Part shown: piece by piece, positions 17,561 to 26,069 of the stretch | How positions within the stretch are numbered: the stretch's first letter is position 1 | How the letters are laid out: each line of letters begins with the position of its first letter | Source: Taibaiella sp965229095 | Lineage (GTDB): Bacteria; Bacteroidota; Bacteroidia; Chitinophagales; Chitinophagaceae | Direction: 5' to 3' | Length of the DNA stretch: 64,000 bases | Assembly (NCBI GenBank): GCA_965229095.1 | Contig: OZ245855.1 | Span: 744,001 to 808,000 of the forward strand | The notes under the pieces: model-generated | Databases searched by the model: none | Seen by the model: the letters and a program-made list of their open reading frames with translations, nothing else | Told to the model about the DNA's origin: nothing | Translations under genes and position numbers: made by a program

Positions 17561-18490
17561 TCAATGCGTTTTGATAAACTTCAGGTTCCGCTGTATGCCT
17601 TTCCATTTACTGCGTTTGATGGGGGAGTGCCGGAGTAAAGTACGGAAGGTATCTTCGTCCATAGCCTCCCATTCGGCCGACCCCAGGTTGAGCAACTGGG
17701 GAATAGGAAGTAATGCCTCCTGTTGGTGGGGCTTGGCAAAGCGATTCCAGGGACATACATCCTGGCAGATGTCGCAGCCAAACATCCAGCCCTGCATCTT
17801 ATCCCTGAATTCCCCGGGAATCATCTCTTCTTTAAGCTCTATGGTCAGGTAAGAGATGCATTTGCTGCCATCGATCAGGGTAGTGTCCACTATAGCATCG
17901 GTAGGACAGGCATCGATACAACGCCTGCAACTGCCGCAGAAATCTTTGGCAAAAGCATCATCATGATCGAGTTCGAGATCGGTAATTAAAGTAGCGATAA
18001 AGAAGAAGGATCCGGCCTGTTTATGGATCAGGTTGCCGTTTTTGCCTACCCAGCCCAGGCCGCTGCGCACTGCCCAGCTTCTTTCCAATACCGGGGCACT
18101 GTCTACGAAACCACGGCCATCGATAGCGCCAATTTCTTCCCGGAGCAGGAAGAGGAACTCGTTCATTTTGGCCCGGATCACTTCGTGGTAGTCCTGCCCG
18201 TAGGCATACTTGGCGATCTTGGGGGCCGTCGCAACCTGTGTCGTGTCCGGAAAATAGTTTAATAATAAGGTGATAACCGATTTGGCACCAGGTACTAATT
18301 TGCATGGATCAATGCGCAACTCGAAATTCCGCTCCATATAACCCATATTACCCTGGTAGCCTTTCATCAGCCATTGTTCCAGCCTGCGGGCATCATCGTC
18401 CAGTTGTTGAGCACGGGCTATGCCACAGTAATCGAAGCCGAGCCGGTTACTGAGTTGCTTAACAAAGGCGGTATGTTGTTCTTTATTGAT
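17561..18490 (-). CDS. queG: Epoxyqueuosine reductase QueG, start codon unusual
   Basis: This enzyme reduces epoxyqueuosine to queuosine in tRNA and uses cobalamin and two [4Fe-4S] clusters. Visible are the N-terminal FVKQLSNRLGFDYCGIARA and RLEQWLMKGYQGNMGYM, the core SWAVRSGLGWVGKNGNLIH, and the clusters CGSCRRCIDACP and CDICQDVCPW. The first ATG in frame (18367) lies inside this conserved part and would remove about 40 residues. Upstream of it the frame is open to a TAA at about 18511-18513 and has no ATG, GTG or TTG. The best-placed start is the ATC at 18490, giving 309 residues, the usual family length. It lies 37 bases after the rluD-like stop in the same operon. Identity is sure; the start is not. 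Confidence 0.85.
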   Translation of the reverse strand: MNKEQHTAFVKQLSNRLGFDYCGIARAQQLDDDARRLEQWLMKGYQGNMGYMERNFELRIDPCKLVPGAKSVITLLLNYFPDTTQVATAPKIAKYAYGQDYHEVIRAKMNEFLFLLREEIGAIDGRGFVDSAPVLERSWAVRSGLGWVGKNGNLIHKQAGSFFFIATLITDLELDHDDAFAKDFCGSCRRCIDACPTDAIVDTTLIDGSKCISYLTIELKEEMIPGEFRDKMQGWMFGCDICQDVCPWNRFAKPHQQEALLPIPQLLNLGSAEWEAMDEDTFRTLLRHSPIKRSKWKGIQRNLKFIKTH

Positions 18491-18527
18491 AGTAGCCGTG
18501 TAAAATGGGGGTTATCTTTGGTAATAC

Positions 18528-19616
18528 TTAAGGCTTTCCGCCTATATATCTTCTCCACCTGTCGATCACTTCCTGCATGTCGGCAGGAACCGGGGATTCA
18601 AAAAGCATCTTTTCCTTGGTAACAGGATGCACAAAACCTAGTTCGCGTGCATGCAGGGCCTGCCGGGGCAGTATTTTGAAGCAGTTTTCTACAAATTGTT
18701 TGTATTTGGCATGAACTGTCCCTTTTACAATGCGGTCGCCGCCGTAAGTCTCATCGTTAAACAGCGGGTGGCCGATAAGCCGCGTATGTACCCGTATCTG
18801 GTGTGTTCTGCCCGTCTCCAGCCTGAATTCCAGTAAAGTTACATAATGAAAGCGTTCCAGCACTTTATAATGCGTAACAGCATGTTTGCCATGATCGCCG
18901 TCGGGGAAAGCATCCATTTTTTTACGGAAACGCAGGTTGCGGCCTATATGTGCCGTGATGGTACCTTCGTCCTCGTCAAAGTTGCCCCAGGCCAGCGCCA
19001 CATAACGGCGGTGTACGGTATGTTTTTTAAACTGCCCTGCCAGGTCCTGCATCGCTGTTTCACTTTTGGCAATAAGCAGCAAACCACTGGTATCCTTATC
19101 TATACGGTGTACCAATCCCACCCGGGGCAGGTCTATGATCTTTGTTTTATCCTCGGCTGGATTCAGGTACCAGGCAATCCCGTTGACCAGGGTACCGGTA
19201 TAGTTGCCGCTCCCCGGGTGTACTACGAGGCCCGGCGGCTTGTTGACCACCATCAGGTCGTCGTCTTCGTAGATGATCTGCAGGGGCATCTCTTCGGGAA
19301 TGATGTCTGTAGGGATCGTTTCCCGGTTGTCGAATACTACGATCTCTTCATGAGGTCTCACCTTATGGTTGGCCTTTATTCTTTCGCCATCGACCAGCAC
19401 CAGGCCATCGTCTATCGCTTGCTGTATTTTATTTCTTGTAGCACCTTCAATTCTCATCATCAGGTACTTATCAATACGTATCGGCTCTTGTTTGCCGGTT
19501 AGTTTGATCCGCATTTTTTCCACAGGCGCCCTGGGACCTGCTTCTTCCCCGGAGGCCTCGTCTTCTTCGTCCCATTCCTCTTCCGGTATAATATCCTGAT
19601 CTTCGTCTTGAAGCAT
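18528..19616 (-). CDS. RluD/RluA family 23S rRNA pseudouridine synthase
   Basis: A 362-residue protein that isomerises uridines in RNA, by family most likely in 23S rRNA. Residues 1-35 form an unusually acidic extension. An S4 RNA-binding domain spans about 45-95 (IRIDKYLMMRIEGATRNKIQQAIDDGLVLVDG). The catalytic domain has VVNKPPGLVVHPG and the motif HRIDKDTSGLL with the catalytic Asp at 173. RYVALAWG, GRTHQIRVH and GHPLFND follow, then HARELGFVHP. The gene lies 26 bases after the porin gene and 37 before queG, so two RNA-modification enzymes share an operon with a porin. Confidence 0.9.
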   Translation of the reverse strand: MLQDEDQDIIPEEEWDEEDEASGEEAGPRAPVEKMRIKLTGKQEPIRIDKYLMMRIEGATRNKIQQAIDDGLVLVDGERIKANHKVRPHEEIVVFDNRETIPTDIIPEEMPLQIIYEDDDLMVVNKPPGLVVHPGSGNYTGTLVNGIAWYLNPAEDKTKIIDLPRVGLVHRIDKDTSGLLLIAKSETAMQDLAGQFKKHTVHRRYVALAWGNFDEDEGTITAHIGRNLRFRKKMDAFPDGDHGKHAVTHYKVLERFHYVTLLEFRLETGRTHQIRVHTRLIGHPLFNDETYGGDRIVKGTVHAKYKQFVENCFKILPRQALHARELGFVHPVTKEKMLFESPVPADMQEVIDRWRRYIGGKP

Positions 19617-19642
19617 TTTGTAATTAAATTAGTTGATTTGCA

Positions 19643-21652
19643 TTAATTTATGAGCACCCATGTAAAGCCGAATCTGTAAATAGTGTTTTGTGCGGGGTAG
19701 CCAGGCGCATTAATGATATTCGTGGTGAAAAACTGTTGTAATTGATTCACAAGAACAAAAGCGCGGAAGCTCTTCACCTTAAAATTGAAATAGGCGGAAC
19801 ACTCGGGTGCATTGCTGATCTTGACATCTTTCTGGTAGTAAAATTGATTGAAGTAAGGTGTATAGCCATCGGCATAATAAGGCGTGTGATATCTTGCTTC
19901 TAATCCCGTAGCCACATATAGTGCCTTTCCGAAGAGTGCTGTTTCTATACCCAGTTTATGCCTGAGTAGCAGGGCTGGCAGGTTAACGGGCGCGCCGGCT
20001 GTAGCCTGCTGCCAGGAAATTTCATTATCCAGGGAAAAAATGCTCCAGCGGAATTCCTTTCGCCCAAAGACTTGGAGTACGGAAAATGCCCCGCTTTCCT
20101 GTTTGGGGGTGTAAGCATCGGAATAATATAAGTAGTTGGCTATTAGGTTATTCCTTATGCCTACTTGTAGTTTTAATTTTTCCAGCAAAATGGTTGCCCA
20201 TAATTGCGTAATACTTGTCTTGTCAAAAGAATAGGCCCTGTTGTAATGGTTGGTACGGAAGGTGGTAAAGGCATAAGGGGCATTGCTTAGGTTCTGACGG
20301 AAGCCGCCGGAGAACATGCCCCATTTACCCAGGTCTTTACCCACCGATGCCTGGATATTAAAATTACCGGTAGCATCGCCTGTAAAGAAAAAAGCAGCCG
20401 CTGCCAGGTAACTCCACTGCCCGGCTGCAAAAGCCTCTTTTTTCAACTCGCCAAAGACATAGTTGCCTACGCTGGACAATTGATCCTGGCCATTCACATA
20501 TTGCGTGGTAAAACGGTCTACCCGGTTGCCGATACCAGCTTCTAATTGCACCAGCTCCTTTCTTTTTCCTACAAAACCATTCAAACTAAACTTATTATCC
20601 ACATAAAACCAATTCTGTATGCCATATACCGAATCGACTCCTGCAAAGGAAATAGAACCTGCAAAACTGTACCGGTCAGCGTCTGTGGGAGCCAAGTCTC
20701 TGAAAATATGTTTTTCGGAATGCAGTTGCAGTTGATGTTTGATCCGGAAACGGGGGGTAAACTGAAGGCTCATCCCTGTAGAGTCTTTGGTATATAGCGT
20801 ATCCGTCTTGCCAAAGGAGTAATTGTTTTGCAAATAGAAGTCGTAATCGCGCAATTGGTTGGTTACAGCGGCACTCCTGGCACTACTTGGCGCGGAGGGC
20901 AGGTTAACCGGGATCAGTTGCCGGTCGCCAAAAGAAGAGGAATCGAGGAAGGCGGTGTTGACTATACCTCCGTTTTCATTTTGCTTATACCTGTTGTACA
21001 CAAATCCTGCCGCTACATAATACCGCTGGTTCTTGCTTTGATAGTTGGTGCTAAGACTGCCGGAAATACTATTGGCCTTTTGCAGGTTGTAATAGCCCTG
21101 GGAGCTCAGGTAACGGAGCCGGGCGGCTATATTCCAGCCGGGGGTAATATTTTGTGTATGCAGTATTTCTACATTCTGTTCATTTTTACTGCCCATCATA
21201 AAAGAAAAAGCAGAATAGGGACGTGTGGTATTAAAAAAACGGAGACTGTCCAGGTTCAGCTTATACATATCATAAATATGATAGCCTAAACTTAAGCCCA
21301 GGGGAACAAAAGGTGTAAAGAATTCATTGCGGACGGCTGTACCATAATTGCCAAGGTCCTTACCCCACCAGGGCTGTTGCGGCTGGTAGCGGTGAAAATT
21401 GTCCAAAGCGGTATCGGGATAGTGGACTACTGCCGAGTTGAGATAGTTAAAATATATTTTCGCATGTTCTTCCTTCCAGTCTTTGGAAGCCTTGAAGGTA
21501 GTGGAATCCTTACCCTGCTTGAACATATTGCTCTGCTGGGTAGATGGATCCTGGTTATTGTTGATGATCTGGGCATGCAGCACAGGCATATGTCCTACCA
21601 GCGCCAATGATGCCAACAAAAAACATCGGTAAAAATAATATTTGGAAGACAA
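19643..21652 (-). CDS. Putative outer-membrane porin (Porin_10-like)
   Basis: About 669 residues. An N-terminal signal (SSKYYFYRCFLLASLALVGHMPVLHAQ) is followed by a long protein of alternating polar and aromatic beta-strands, as in the Bacteroidota 'putative porin' family: PWWGKDLGNYGTAVRNEFF, GLSLGYHIYDMY, and a final strand ending in FGFTWVLIN. I place the start at the TTG at 21652. The frame is open to 21802, but a TAAATTTG -7 box at 21680-21687 would lie inside that extension, and the next in-frame ATGs are either far upstream or within the signal peptide. It heads an rluD-like/queG operon. The transported solute is unknown. Confidence 0.75.
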   Translation of the reverse strand: MSSKYYFYRCFLLASLALVGHMPVLHAQIINNNQDPSTQQSNMFKQGKDSTTFKASKDWKEEHAKIYFNYLNSAVVHYPDTALDNFHRYQPQQPWWGKDLGNYGTAVRNEFFTPFVPLGLSLGYHIYDMYKLNLDSLRFFNTTRPYSAFSFMMGSKNEQNVEILHTQNITPGWNIAARLRYLSSQGYYNLQKANSISGSLSTNYQSKNQRYYVAAGFVYNRYKQNENGGIVNTAFLDSSSFGDRQLIPVNLPSAPSSARSAAVTNQLRDYDFYLQNNYSFGKTDTLYTKDSTGMSLQFTPRFRIKHQLQLHSEKHIFRDLAPTDADRYSFAGSISFAGVDSVYGIQNWFYVDNKFSLNGFVGKRKELVQLEAGIGNRVDRFTTQYVNGQDQLSSVGNYVFGELKKEAFAAGQWSYLAAAAFFFTGDATGNFNIQASVGKDLGKWGMFSGGFRQNLSNAPYAFTTFRTNHYNRAYSFDKTSITQLWATILLEKLKLQVGIRNNLIANYLYYSDAYTPKQESGAFSVLQVFGRKEFRWSIFSLDNEISWQQATAGAPVNLPALLLRHKLGIETALFGKALYVATGLEARYHTPYYADGYTPYFNQFYYQKDVKISNAPECSAYFNFKVKSFRAFVLVNQLQQFFTTNIINAPGYPAQNTIYRFGFTWVLIN

Positions 21653-21679
21653 GATCTGGGTATGTGCTTTTTGAAGCAG

Positions 21680-21687
21680 CAAATTTA
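21680..21687 (-). promoter_or_regulatory. -7 box of the porin operon
   Basis: The minus-strand TAAATTTG matches TAnnTTTG. It lies 27 bases before the proposed TTG start. A -33 box is not evident. Confidence 0.4.
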
Positions 21688-21779
21688 ATATAAGTACGCG
21701 TGATTTAAGGCATTGGCCCTGTGATAATACCAAACAAACAGCTATTTGCCCTTTACCTGGCATGGCCAGGGCTTTCTGT

Positions 21780-22085
21780 TCAGGCAAATATAAGCCCTGC
21801 AACCAGCAAAAAGCCGGTTAATGTGCCCCCGGCTATGCTGAGTGCCATTTTTCCTGGGCCACGGTAATTTTTAAAGACAATTTCCTCGAAGAGGAGCTGT
21901 AAGGTAAAAATAGGGAGTGCGTATACGGGAAATACGACCCAATTGGCGGGATCGTGCAACCACTGGAAGCCATGATGGCCTTTGATAAAGAAAAGGAAAT
22001 TCGTGATCAGCAATGTACTGAACATCATCATGATCCATCCTGGTATTTTCGAACGATCTGTTGTAATCATTTTAGACATATCCAC
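21780..22085 (-). CDS. Small membrane protein of unknown function
   Basis: A 101-residue protein with three likely membrane helices (IPGWIMMMFSTLLITNFLFF, WVVFPVYALPIFTLQLLF, MALSIAGGTLTGFLLVAGLIFA) and a short basic N-terminus. The start may be any of the first three Met codons (MDMSKM). I recognise no family. It lies about 90 bases upstream of the porin -7 box on the same strand, so it is probably a separate unit. Its length and clear membrane pattern support a real gene. Confidence 0.6.
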   Translation of the reverse strand: MDMSKMITTDRSKIPGWIMMMFSTLLITNFLFFIKGHHGFQWLHDPANWVVFPVYALPIFTLQLLFEEIVFKNYRGPGKMALSIAGGTLTGFLLVAGLIFA

Positions 22086-22390
22086 GCTTCTTTATAATTG
22101 CTAAACGCAGTTTTCCCTTTTTAATTGTGGCAAGTGACACCAGCTCCCTTCCCGAACTGCCGGAAATGACATATGCCGGGACTTTGTTTAAGACTTTTTA
22201 TAGAGCATCAGCAATTTTGCCACTGACTGTTAAAGACATACAACACTTTGTCCTGAAAAAAGCAAAGAGTTGTCACCGAAACTGACAATGTTTCATCTTT
22301 GGCAGGAATGGCATATATCTTGACATAAGAATAGTAAGCAAAAAAACAAAAACCGGGGTTAAATCATATGCCCTTTAATTAAAAATAACT
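22086..22390 (+). promoter_or_regulatory. dnaK upstream region with an inverted repeat
   Basis: This is the 305-base gap between divergent genes. A perfect dyad TTGTCA-N7-TGACAA (22270-22288) lies about 100 bases before the dnaK start. A TTTG (22298-22301) and a TATCTTG (22316-22322) may be promoter boxes, though their 14-base spacing is short. The dyad is not the CIRCE element. Nothing else was seen. Confidence 0.4.
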
Positions 22391-24298
22391 ATGAGCAAAA
22401 TAATAGGAATAGACTTAGGAACCACGAATTCTTGCGTTGCCGTAATGGAAGGTAACGAACCCGTTGTAATTGCCAATGACGAAGGCCGTCGCACCACGCC
22501 ATCCATTGTTGCTTTTCTGAGCAATGGAGAACGTAAAGTGGGCGATCCTGCCAAACGCCAGGCGATCACCAATCCCACCAAAACCATCATGTCCATTAAA
22601 CGTTATATGGGCCGCCGTTTCGATGAAGTAAGCGACGAAATGACCCATAACGCTTACCAGGTGGTAAAAGGTGATAACAATACTACCCGTGTAGACATCG
22701 ACGGCCGTATGTACACACCACAGGAAATTTCTGCGATGGTGCTTCAGAAAATGAAGAAGACTGCCGAAGATTTCCTGGGACAGGAAGTAAAAGAAGCGGT
22801 AATTACCGTACCTGCTTACTTTAACGATGCGCAACGCCAGGCTACCAAAGAAGCCGGTGAGATCGCGGGCCTGAACGTACGCCGTATCATCAACGAACCT
22901 ACAGCCGCTGCATTGGCTTATGGCCTTGACAAACAGCATAAAGACAGTAAAGTAGCCGTATTTGACCTTGGTGGTGGTACTTTCGACGTATCCATCCTGG
23001 AGTTGGGAGACGGCGTATTTGAAGTAAAATCGACCAACGGTGATACGCACTTAGGTGGTGACGACTTCGATAAAGTGATCATGGACTGGCTGGCCGAAGA
23101 GTTCCGTAAAGATATGCCTACCATGGACCTGCATAAAGATCCTATGGCATGGCAACGTTTGAAGGAAGCTGCTGAAAAAGCCAAGATCGAATTGTCTTCT
23201 TCCCAGGAAACCGAGATCAACCTGCCTTATATTACTGCAGTAGATGGCGTACCCCAACACTTGGTGCGTAAGCTGAGCCGCGCTAAATTTGAGCAACTGG
23301 CCGATAGCCTGGTAGAGCGTACGCTGGAGCCTTGCCGCAAAGCATTAAAAGATGCCGGTATGAGCACTTCCGATATCGACGAAGTGATCCTGGTAGGTGG
23401 TTCTACCCGTATCCCTAAGATCCAGGAAGTAGTAGAAAAATTCTTTGGTAAAAAGCCGAACAGAAGCGTAAACCCGGATGAAGTAGTGGCGATTGGTGCT
23501 GCGATCCAGGGTGGTGTACTGACCGGCGATGTAAAAGATGTATTGCTGCTGGACGTTACCCCGCTTTCTCTGGGTATCGAAACTTATGGTGGCGTAATGA
23601 CCAAACTGATCGAGTCCAACACTACCATCCCTACCAAGAAAAGCGAAACGTTCTCTACGGCCAGCGATAACCAACCTAGTGTAGAGATCAACGTACTGCA
23701 AGGTGAGCGTCCTATGGCCAACCAGAACAAATCCCTGGGCCGCTTTATCCTCGATGGTATTCCACCGGCGCCCCGTGGCGTTCCGCAGGTAGAAGTGATC
23801 TTCGATATCGATGCCAATGGTATCCTGAGCGTAACTGCTAAAGATAAAGGTACCGGTAAGCAACAAAATATCCGTATCGAAGCCGGTAGCGGTCTGAGCA
23901 AAGACGAGATCGAAAAAATGAAGAACGAAGCGAAGGCTAATGAAGAAAGCGATAAGAAAATACGCGAGCAGGTAGAGAAACTGAACATGGCCGATGGTCT
24001 GATCTTCAATACCGAAAAGCAATTGAAAGAGTATGGCGATAAAATCCCTGCCGAGAAGAAAGCACCGATCGAGTCTGCTTTGAATGAACTGAAAGAAGTT
24101 CATAAAAACCAGGACTACGATGCATTGGATAAAGCGATGGAAACGCTGAACACTGCCTGGACTGCAGCTAGTGAAGAAATTTACAAAGCTGGACAGGAAG
24201 CTGGTGGCCCCGGACAGGCGCAGCAAGAGCAACAACAGCCGGCAGGTGAAGATCATAACGATAATGTAGCCGATGCCGATTATGAAGAAGTGAAATAA
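22391..24298 (+). CDS. dnaK: Molecular chaperone DnaK (Hsp70)
   Basis: A 635-residue cytoplasmic chaperone with the usual length and layout. The nucleotide-binding domain starts KIIGIDLGTTNSCVAVMEG and has AVFDLGGGTFDVSILELGDGVFEV and ILVGGSTRIPKIQEVVEKFFGK. The linker DVLLLDVTPLSLGIET leads to the peptide-binding domain (NTTIPTKKSETFSTASDNQ) and the helical lid. It ends in a Gln-rich stretch and the acidic tail DADYEEVK. It works with DnaJ and GrpE, neither of which is next to it. A strong terminator follows, so it is monocistronic. Confidence 0.98.
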   Translation: MSKIIGIDLGTTNSCVAVMEGNEPVVIANDEGRRTTPSIVAFLSNGERKVGDPAKRQAITNPTKTIMSIKRYMGRRFDEVSDEMTHNAYQVVKGDNNTTRVDIDGRMYTPQEISAMVLQKMKKTAEDFLGQEVKEAVITVPAYFNDAQRQATKEAGEIAGLNVRRIINEPTAAALAYGLDKQHKDSKVAVFDLGGGTFDVSILELGDGVFEVKSTNGDTHLGGDDFDKVIMDWLAEEFRKDMPTMDLHKDPMAWQRLKEAAEKAKIELSSSQETEINLPYITAVDGVPQHLVRKLSRAKFEQLADSLVERTLEPCRKALKDAGMSTSDIDEVILVGGSTRIPKIQEVVEKFFGKKPNRSVNPDEVVAIGAAIQGGVLTGDVKDVLLLDVTPLSLGIETYGGVMTKLIESNTTIPTKKSETFSTASDNQPSVEINVLQGERPMANQNKSLGRFILDGIPPAPRGVPQVEVIFDIDANGILSVTAKDKGTGKQQNIRIEAGSGLSKDEIEKMKNEAKANEESDKKIREQVEKLNMADGLIFNTEKQLKEYGDKIPAEKKAPIESALNELKEVHKNQDYDALDKAMETLNTAWTAASEEIYKAGQEAGGPGQAQQEQQQPAGEDHNDNVADADYEEVK

Positions 24299-24316
24299 GC
24301 TTCCGATAATACTTGT

Positions 24317-24350
24317 AAAAAAAGGAAACCAATTGCGGTTTCCTTTTTTT
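24317..24350 (+). terminator. Intrinsic terminator of dnaK
   Basis: A 14-bp perfect stem, AAAAAAAGGAAACC/GGTTTCCTTTTTTT, with a 6-base loop, starting 18 bases after the stop codon. It is symmetric enough to act on both strands. Confidence 0.9.
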
Positions 24351-24355
24351 ATTAA

Positions 24356-24388
24356 CCTTGCATAAACCCTTATAGGGTTTATGCAAGG
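24356..24388 (-). terminator. Second hairpin, at the end of the beta-lactamase gene
   Basis: A perfect 15-bp stem with a 3-base loop (CCTTGCATAAACCCT tat AGGGTTTATGCAAGG) lies 5 bases beyond the minus-strand stop codon. It lacks a T-run of its own, so it may act together with the dnaK hairpin or protect the mRNA end. Confidence 0.55.
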
Positions 24389-24393
24389 GCAGG

Positions 24394-25320
24394 TTACTGA
24401 TTATAATGGTCAAATACTGCTTTGGCTATTCCTGCAATTATTTTTTCATTGACAGTTTTCGTTTCTTTCGTATCGCTGACAAACACTGCGAGGGCAATAT
24501 GCCGGCCATTGGGCAGGGTAATAATGCCCACATCATTGGTGGCTGCAGTAAGGCCTTCCTTATTCGTATCGGAAGTGCCTGTTTTGTGGGCTACGGTAAT
24601 ACCTTCGGGTAACAAACCTTTTATCCTGACCGGGCTGTTGGCCGATTCCGTCATCATGTGCAGCAGCAGATCGGTACTCTTTCGGGATAGTAATTTGCCC
24701 TGGTAGAAATCACGAAGCAAAACGGCCATAGCTCCTGGACGCGCCCAGTTGCTGTATTGCACTGGCCAGGCAGTAGCCATTTCTGCTTCGGTAGCCACTA
24801 CTTTAATATCCCTGATGCCTGACTGCAACAGGGATTGCTGCACTACAGCGGTACCGCCCACCAGGCGGAATAAGATATCGCAGGTATTATTATCACTTTG
24901 CGAAACGGTATAGGTCAGCAACTCATGTACTGTCAGATCGATATTGCCTTTAGGAAACTTGTCGCGCACGGGGCTCCAGGTAGGACGCAGGTCGTCTTTG
25001 GTAAGGTGTACTTTCTGTTCCAGGGAAAGCATGCCTTGGTCTACCTGTTGCAATACGGCGAGGGCAAGGGGGAATTTATAAACACTTTGCATCGGGTAAT
25101 GCTTCTGGTCATTCAGGGAAAGAGTATCCCCGGTTTCCACCCCGATCAATGCAATGCCAACGCTGGCGTTATAGGGACGGATAAGCTGTTCCAGCTCCTG
25201 CCGGAGGCTGCTCTGTTGTTTTTGCGTGGTGCTTTCGTGTTTCGGGGTCTGCGCCTGGCAGGCCTGCAATCCTGGAAGGGCAATTAAAGCCAGGTAAAGG
25301 GCTGTACGTTTCCTGTTCAT
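24394..25320 (-). CDS. Class A beta-lactamase (subclass A2-like), predicted lipoprotein
   Basis: A 308-residue serine hydrolase. Motifs are complete: S79-V-Y-K82 (the S70xxK motif), SDN in YTVSQSDNNTCDILF, TEAEM where the deacylating Glu166 lies, and HKTGTSD. VQYSNWARPGAM fits the A2 subclass of Bacteroidota (PER, CfxA, CblA type). The start at 25320 gives a lipoprotein signal with LQAC and Cys21, so the enzyme is probably membrane-anchored. The frame is open 12 codons further upstream, into the dinB-like stop. The two genes are 4 bases apart and co-transcribed. No BlaI operator is visible here. The substrate range cannot be read from sequence. Confidence 0.9.
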   Translation of the reverse strand: MNRKRTALYLALIALPGLQACQAQTPKHESTTQKQQSSLRQELEQLIRPYNASVGIALIGVETGDTLSLNDQKHYPMQSVYKFPLALAVLQQVDQGMLSLEQKVHLTKDDLRPTWSPVRDKFPKGNIDLTVHELLTYTVSQSDNNTCDILFRLVGGTAVVQQSLLQSGIRDIKVVATEAEMATAWPVQYSNWARPGAMAVLLRDFYQGKLLSRKSTDLLLHMMTESANSPVRIKGLLPEGITVAHKTGTSDTNKEGLTAATNDVGIITLPNGRHIALAVFVSDTKETKTVNEKIIAGIAKAVFDHYNQ

Positions 25321-25324
25321 GGAA

Positions 25325-25792
25325 TTAGTTTTTCTTTTGTAACACTGCCGGGTCATCGAATATCTGCAGCAAATGATGTTCCAGGTGACGGAGATAATCG
25401 GGGATAAGCCAGGCCAGCGTTACAGGAGCAATCTTTCCGGTATGGCATTCTTTATCGAGTTCATGGGCCGGAATATGCTTCACCAAGTGTACCAGGTGCC
25501 GGTTATACAACGTCCAGAATGCGATCAGTTCTTTCTTGTCTGTCTGATGATAATAGTTAAGGGCATTCCACTGGTCCTGGTCGTACACAATAAAAGGCAC
25601 TTCTTCGTAACGTGCCCTGATAAAACGCTGGTGGTTATTGGCGGCACTATCGACCAGGTGTCCCAGTATCTCCTTTTTGCTCCATTTCCCCGGAGCGGGC
25701 TTATGGGAAAATTCCACATCCGGGATATTGTCCAATGCTGCCGGAATAGTATCCAGTAAGTATTCCAGCCGTTCTAGGGTAGTTGCGATCAT
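25325..25792 (-). CDS. DinB superfamily protein
   Basis: A 155-residue four-helix-bundle protein. LDNIPDVEFSHKPAPGKWSKKEILGHLVDSAANNHQRFIRA and DYLRHLEHHLLQI are the DinB_2 pattern, with His near 45 and two His near 139-143 as likely metal ligands. These proteins are often thiol-dependent metalloenzymes; the substrate here is unknown. It is the first gene of a pair with the class A beta-lactamase, 4 bases apart. A compound inverted-repeat region lies upstream. Confidence 0.85.
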   Translation of the reverse strand: MIATTLERLEYLLDTIPAALDNIPDVEFSHKPAPGKWSKKEILGHLVDSAANNHQRFIRARYEEVPFIVYDQDQWNALNYYHQTDKKELIAFWTLYNRHLVHLVKHIPAHELDKECHTGKIAPVTLAWLIPDYLRHLEHHLLQIFDDPAVLQKKN

Positions 25793-25841
25793 GATCCGGG
25801 CAGTGCTTATAGTTTGACGATAAAGTTAGCTAAAGCGCCTG

Positions 25842-26032
25842 GTCCGGGCAATAATAAAAATGTCCGGTACCATCCGGACATTTTTATTATTGCCCGGACT
25901 ATCCCGATATAGGAAACCTTAACACTATTTACTTCTTCCAGGGCTGTTGAGCTTGTCGAAGCACCATTGTAACGCCGTCCTTTCGACAGGCTCAAGGACC
26001 GGAAGGGGTTTGTTTCCTATATCGGGATAGTC
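25842..26032. repeat. Compound intergenic palindrome (MITE/REP-like)
   Basis: Three nested or adjoining inverted repeats fill most of the gap between dinB-like and pyrF. First, a 26-bp perfect hairpin (arms 25842-25867 and 25874-25899, 6-base loop). Second, a 21-bp perfect inverted repeat (25897-25917 and 26012-26032) that overlaps the first by 3 bases. Third, inside it, a shorter dyad with TTGAGCTTGTCGAA and TTCGACAGGCTCAA arms, which resembles REP-type palindromes common in many bacterial genomes. No coding frame is present. Confidence 0.75.
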
Positions 26033-26069
26033 AGATATTATTATTCTAAAGTAAGTAAATGACTGTTGC

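Noticed and set aside
22415..24256. Minus-strand frames of 211 and 303 codons under dnaK
   Set aside because: They are antisense to dnaK; long antisense frames are common under highly expressed, codon-biased genes.
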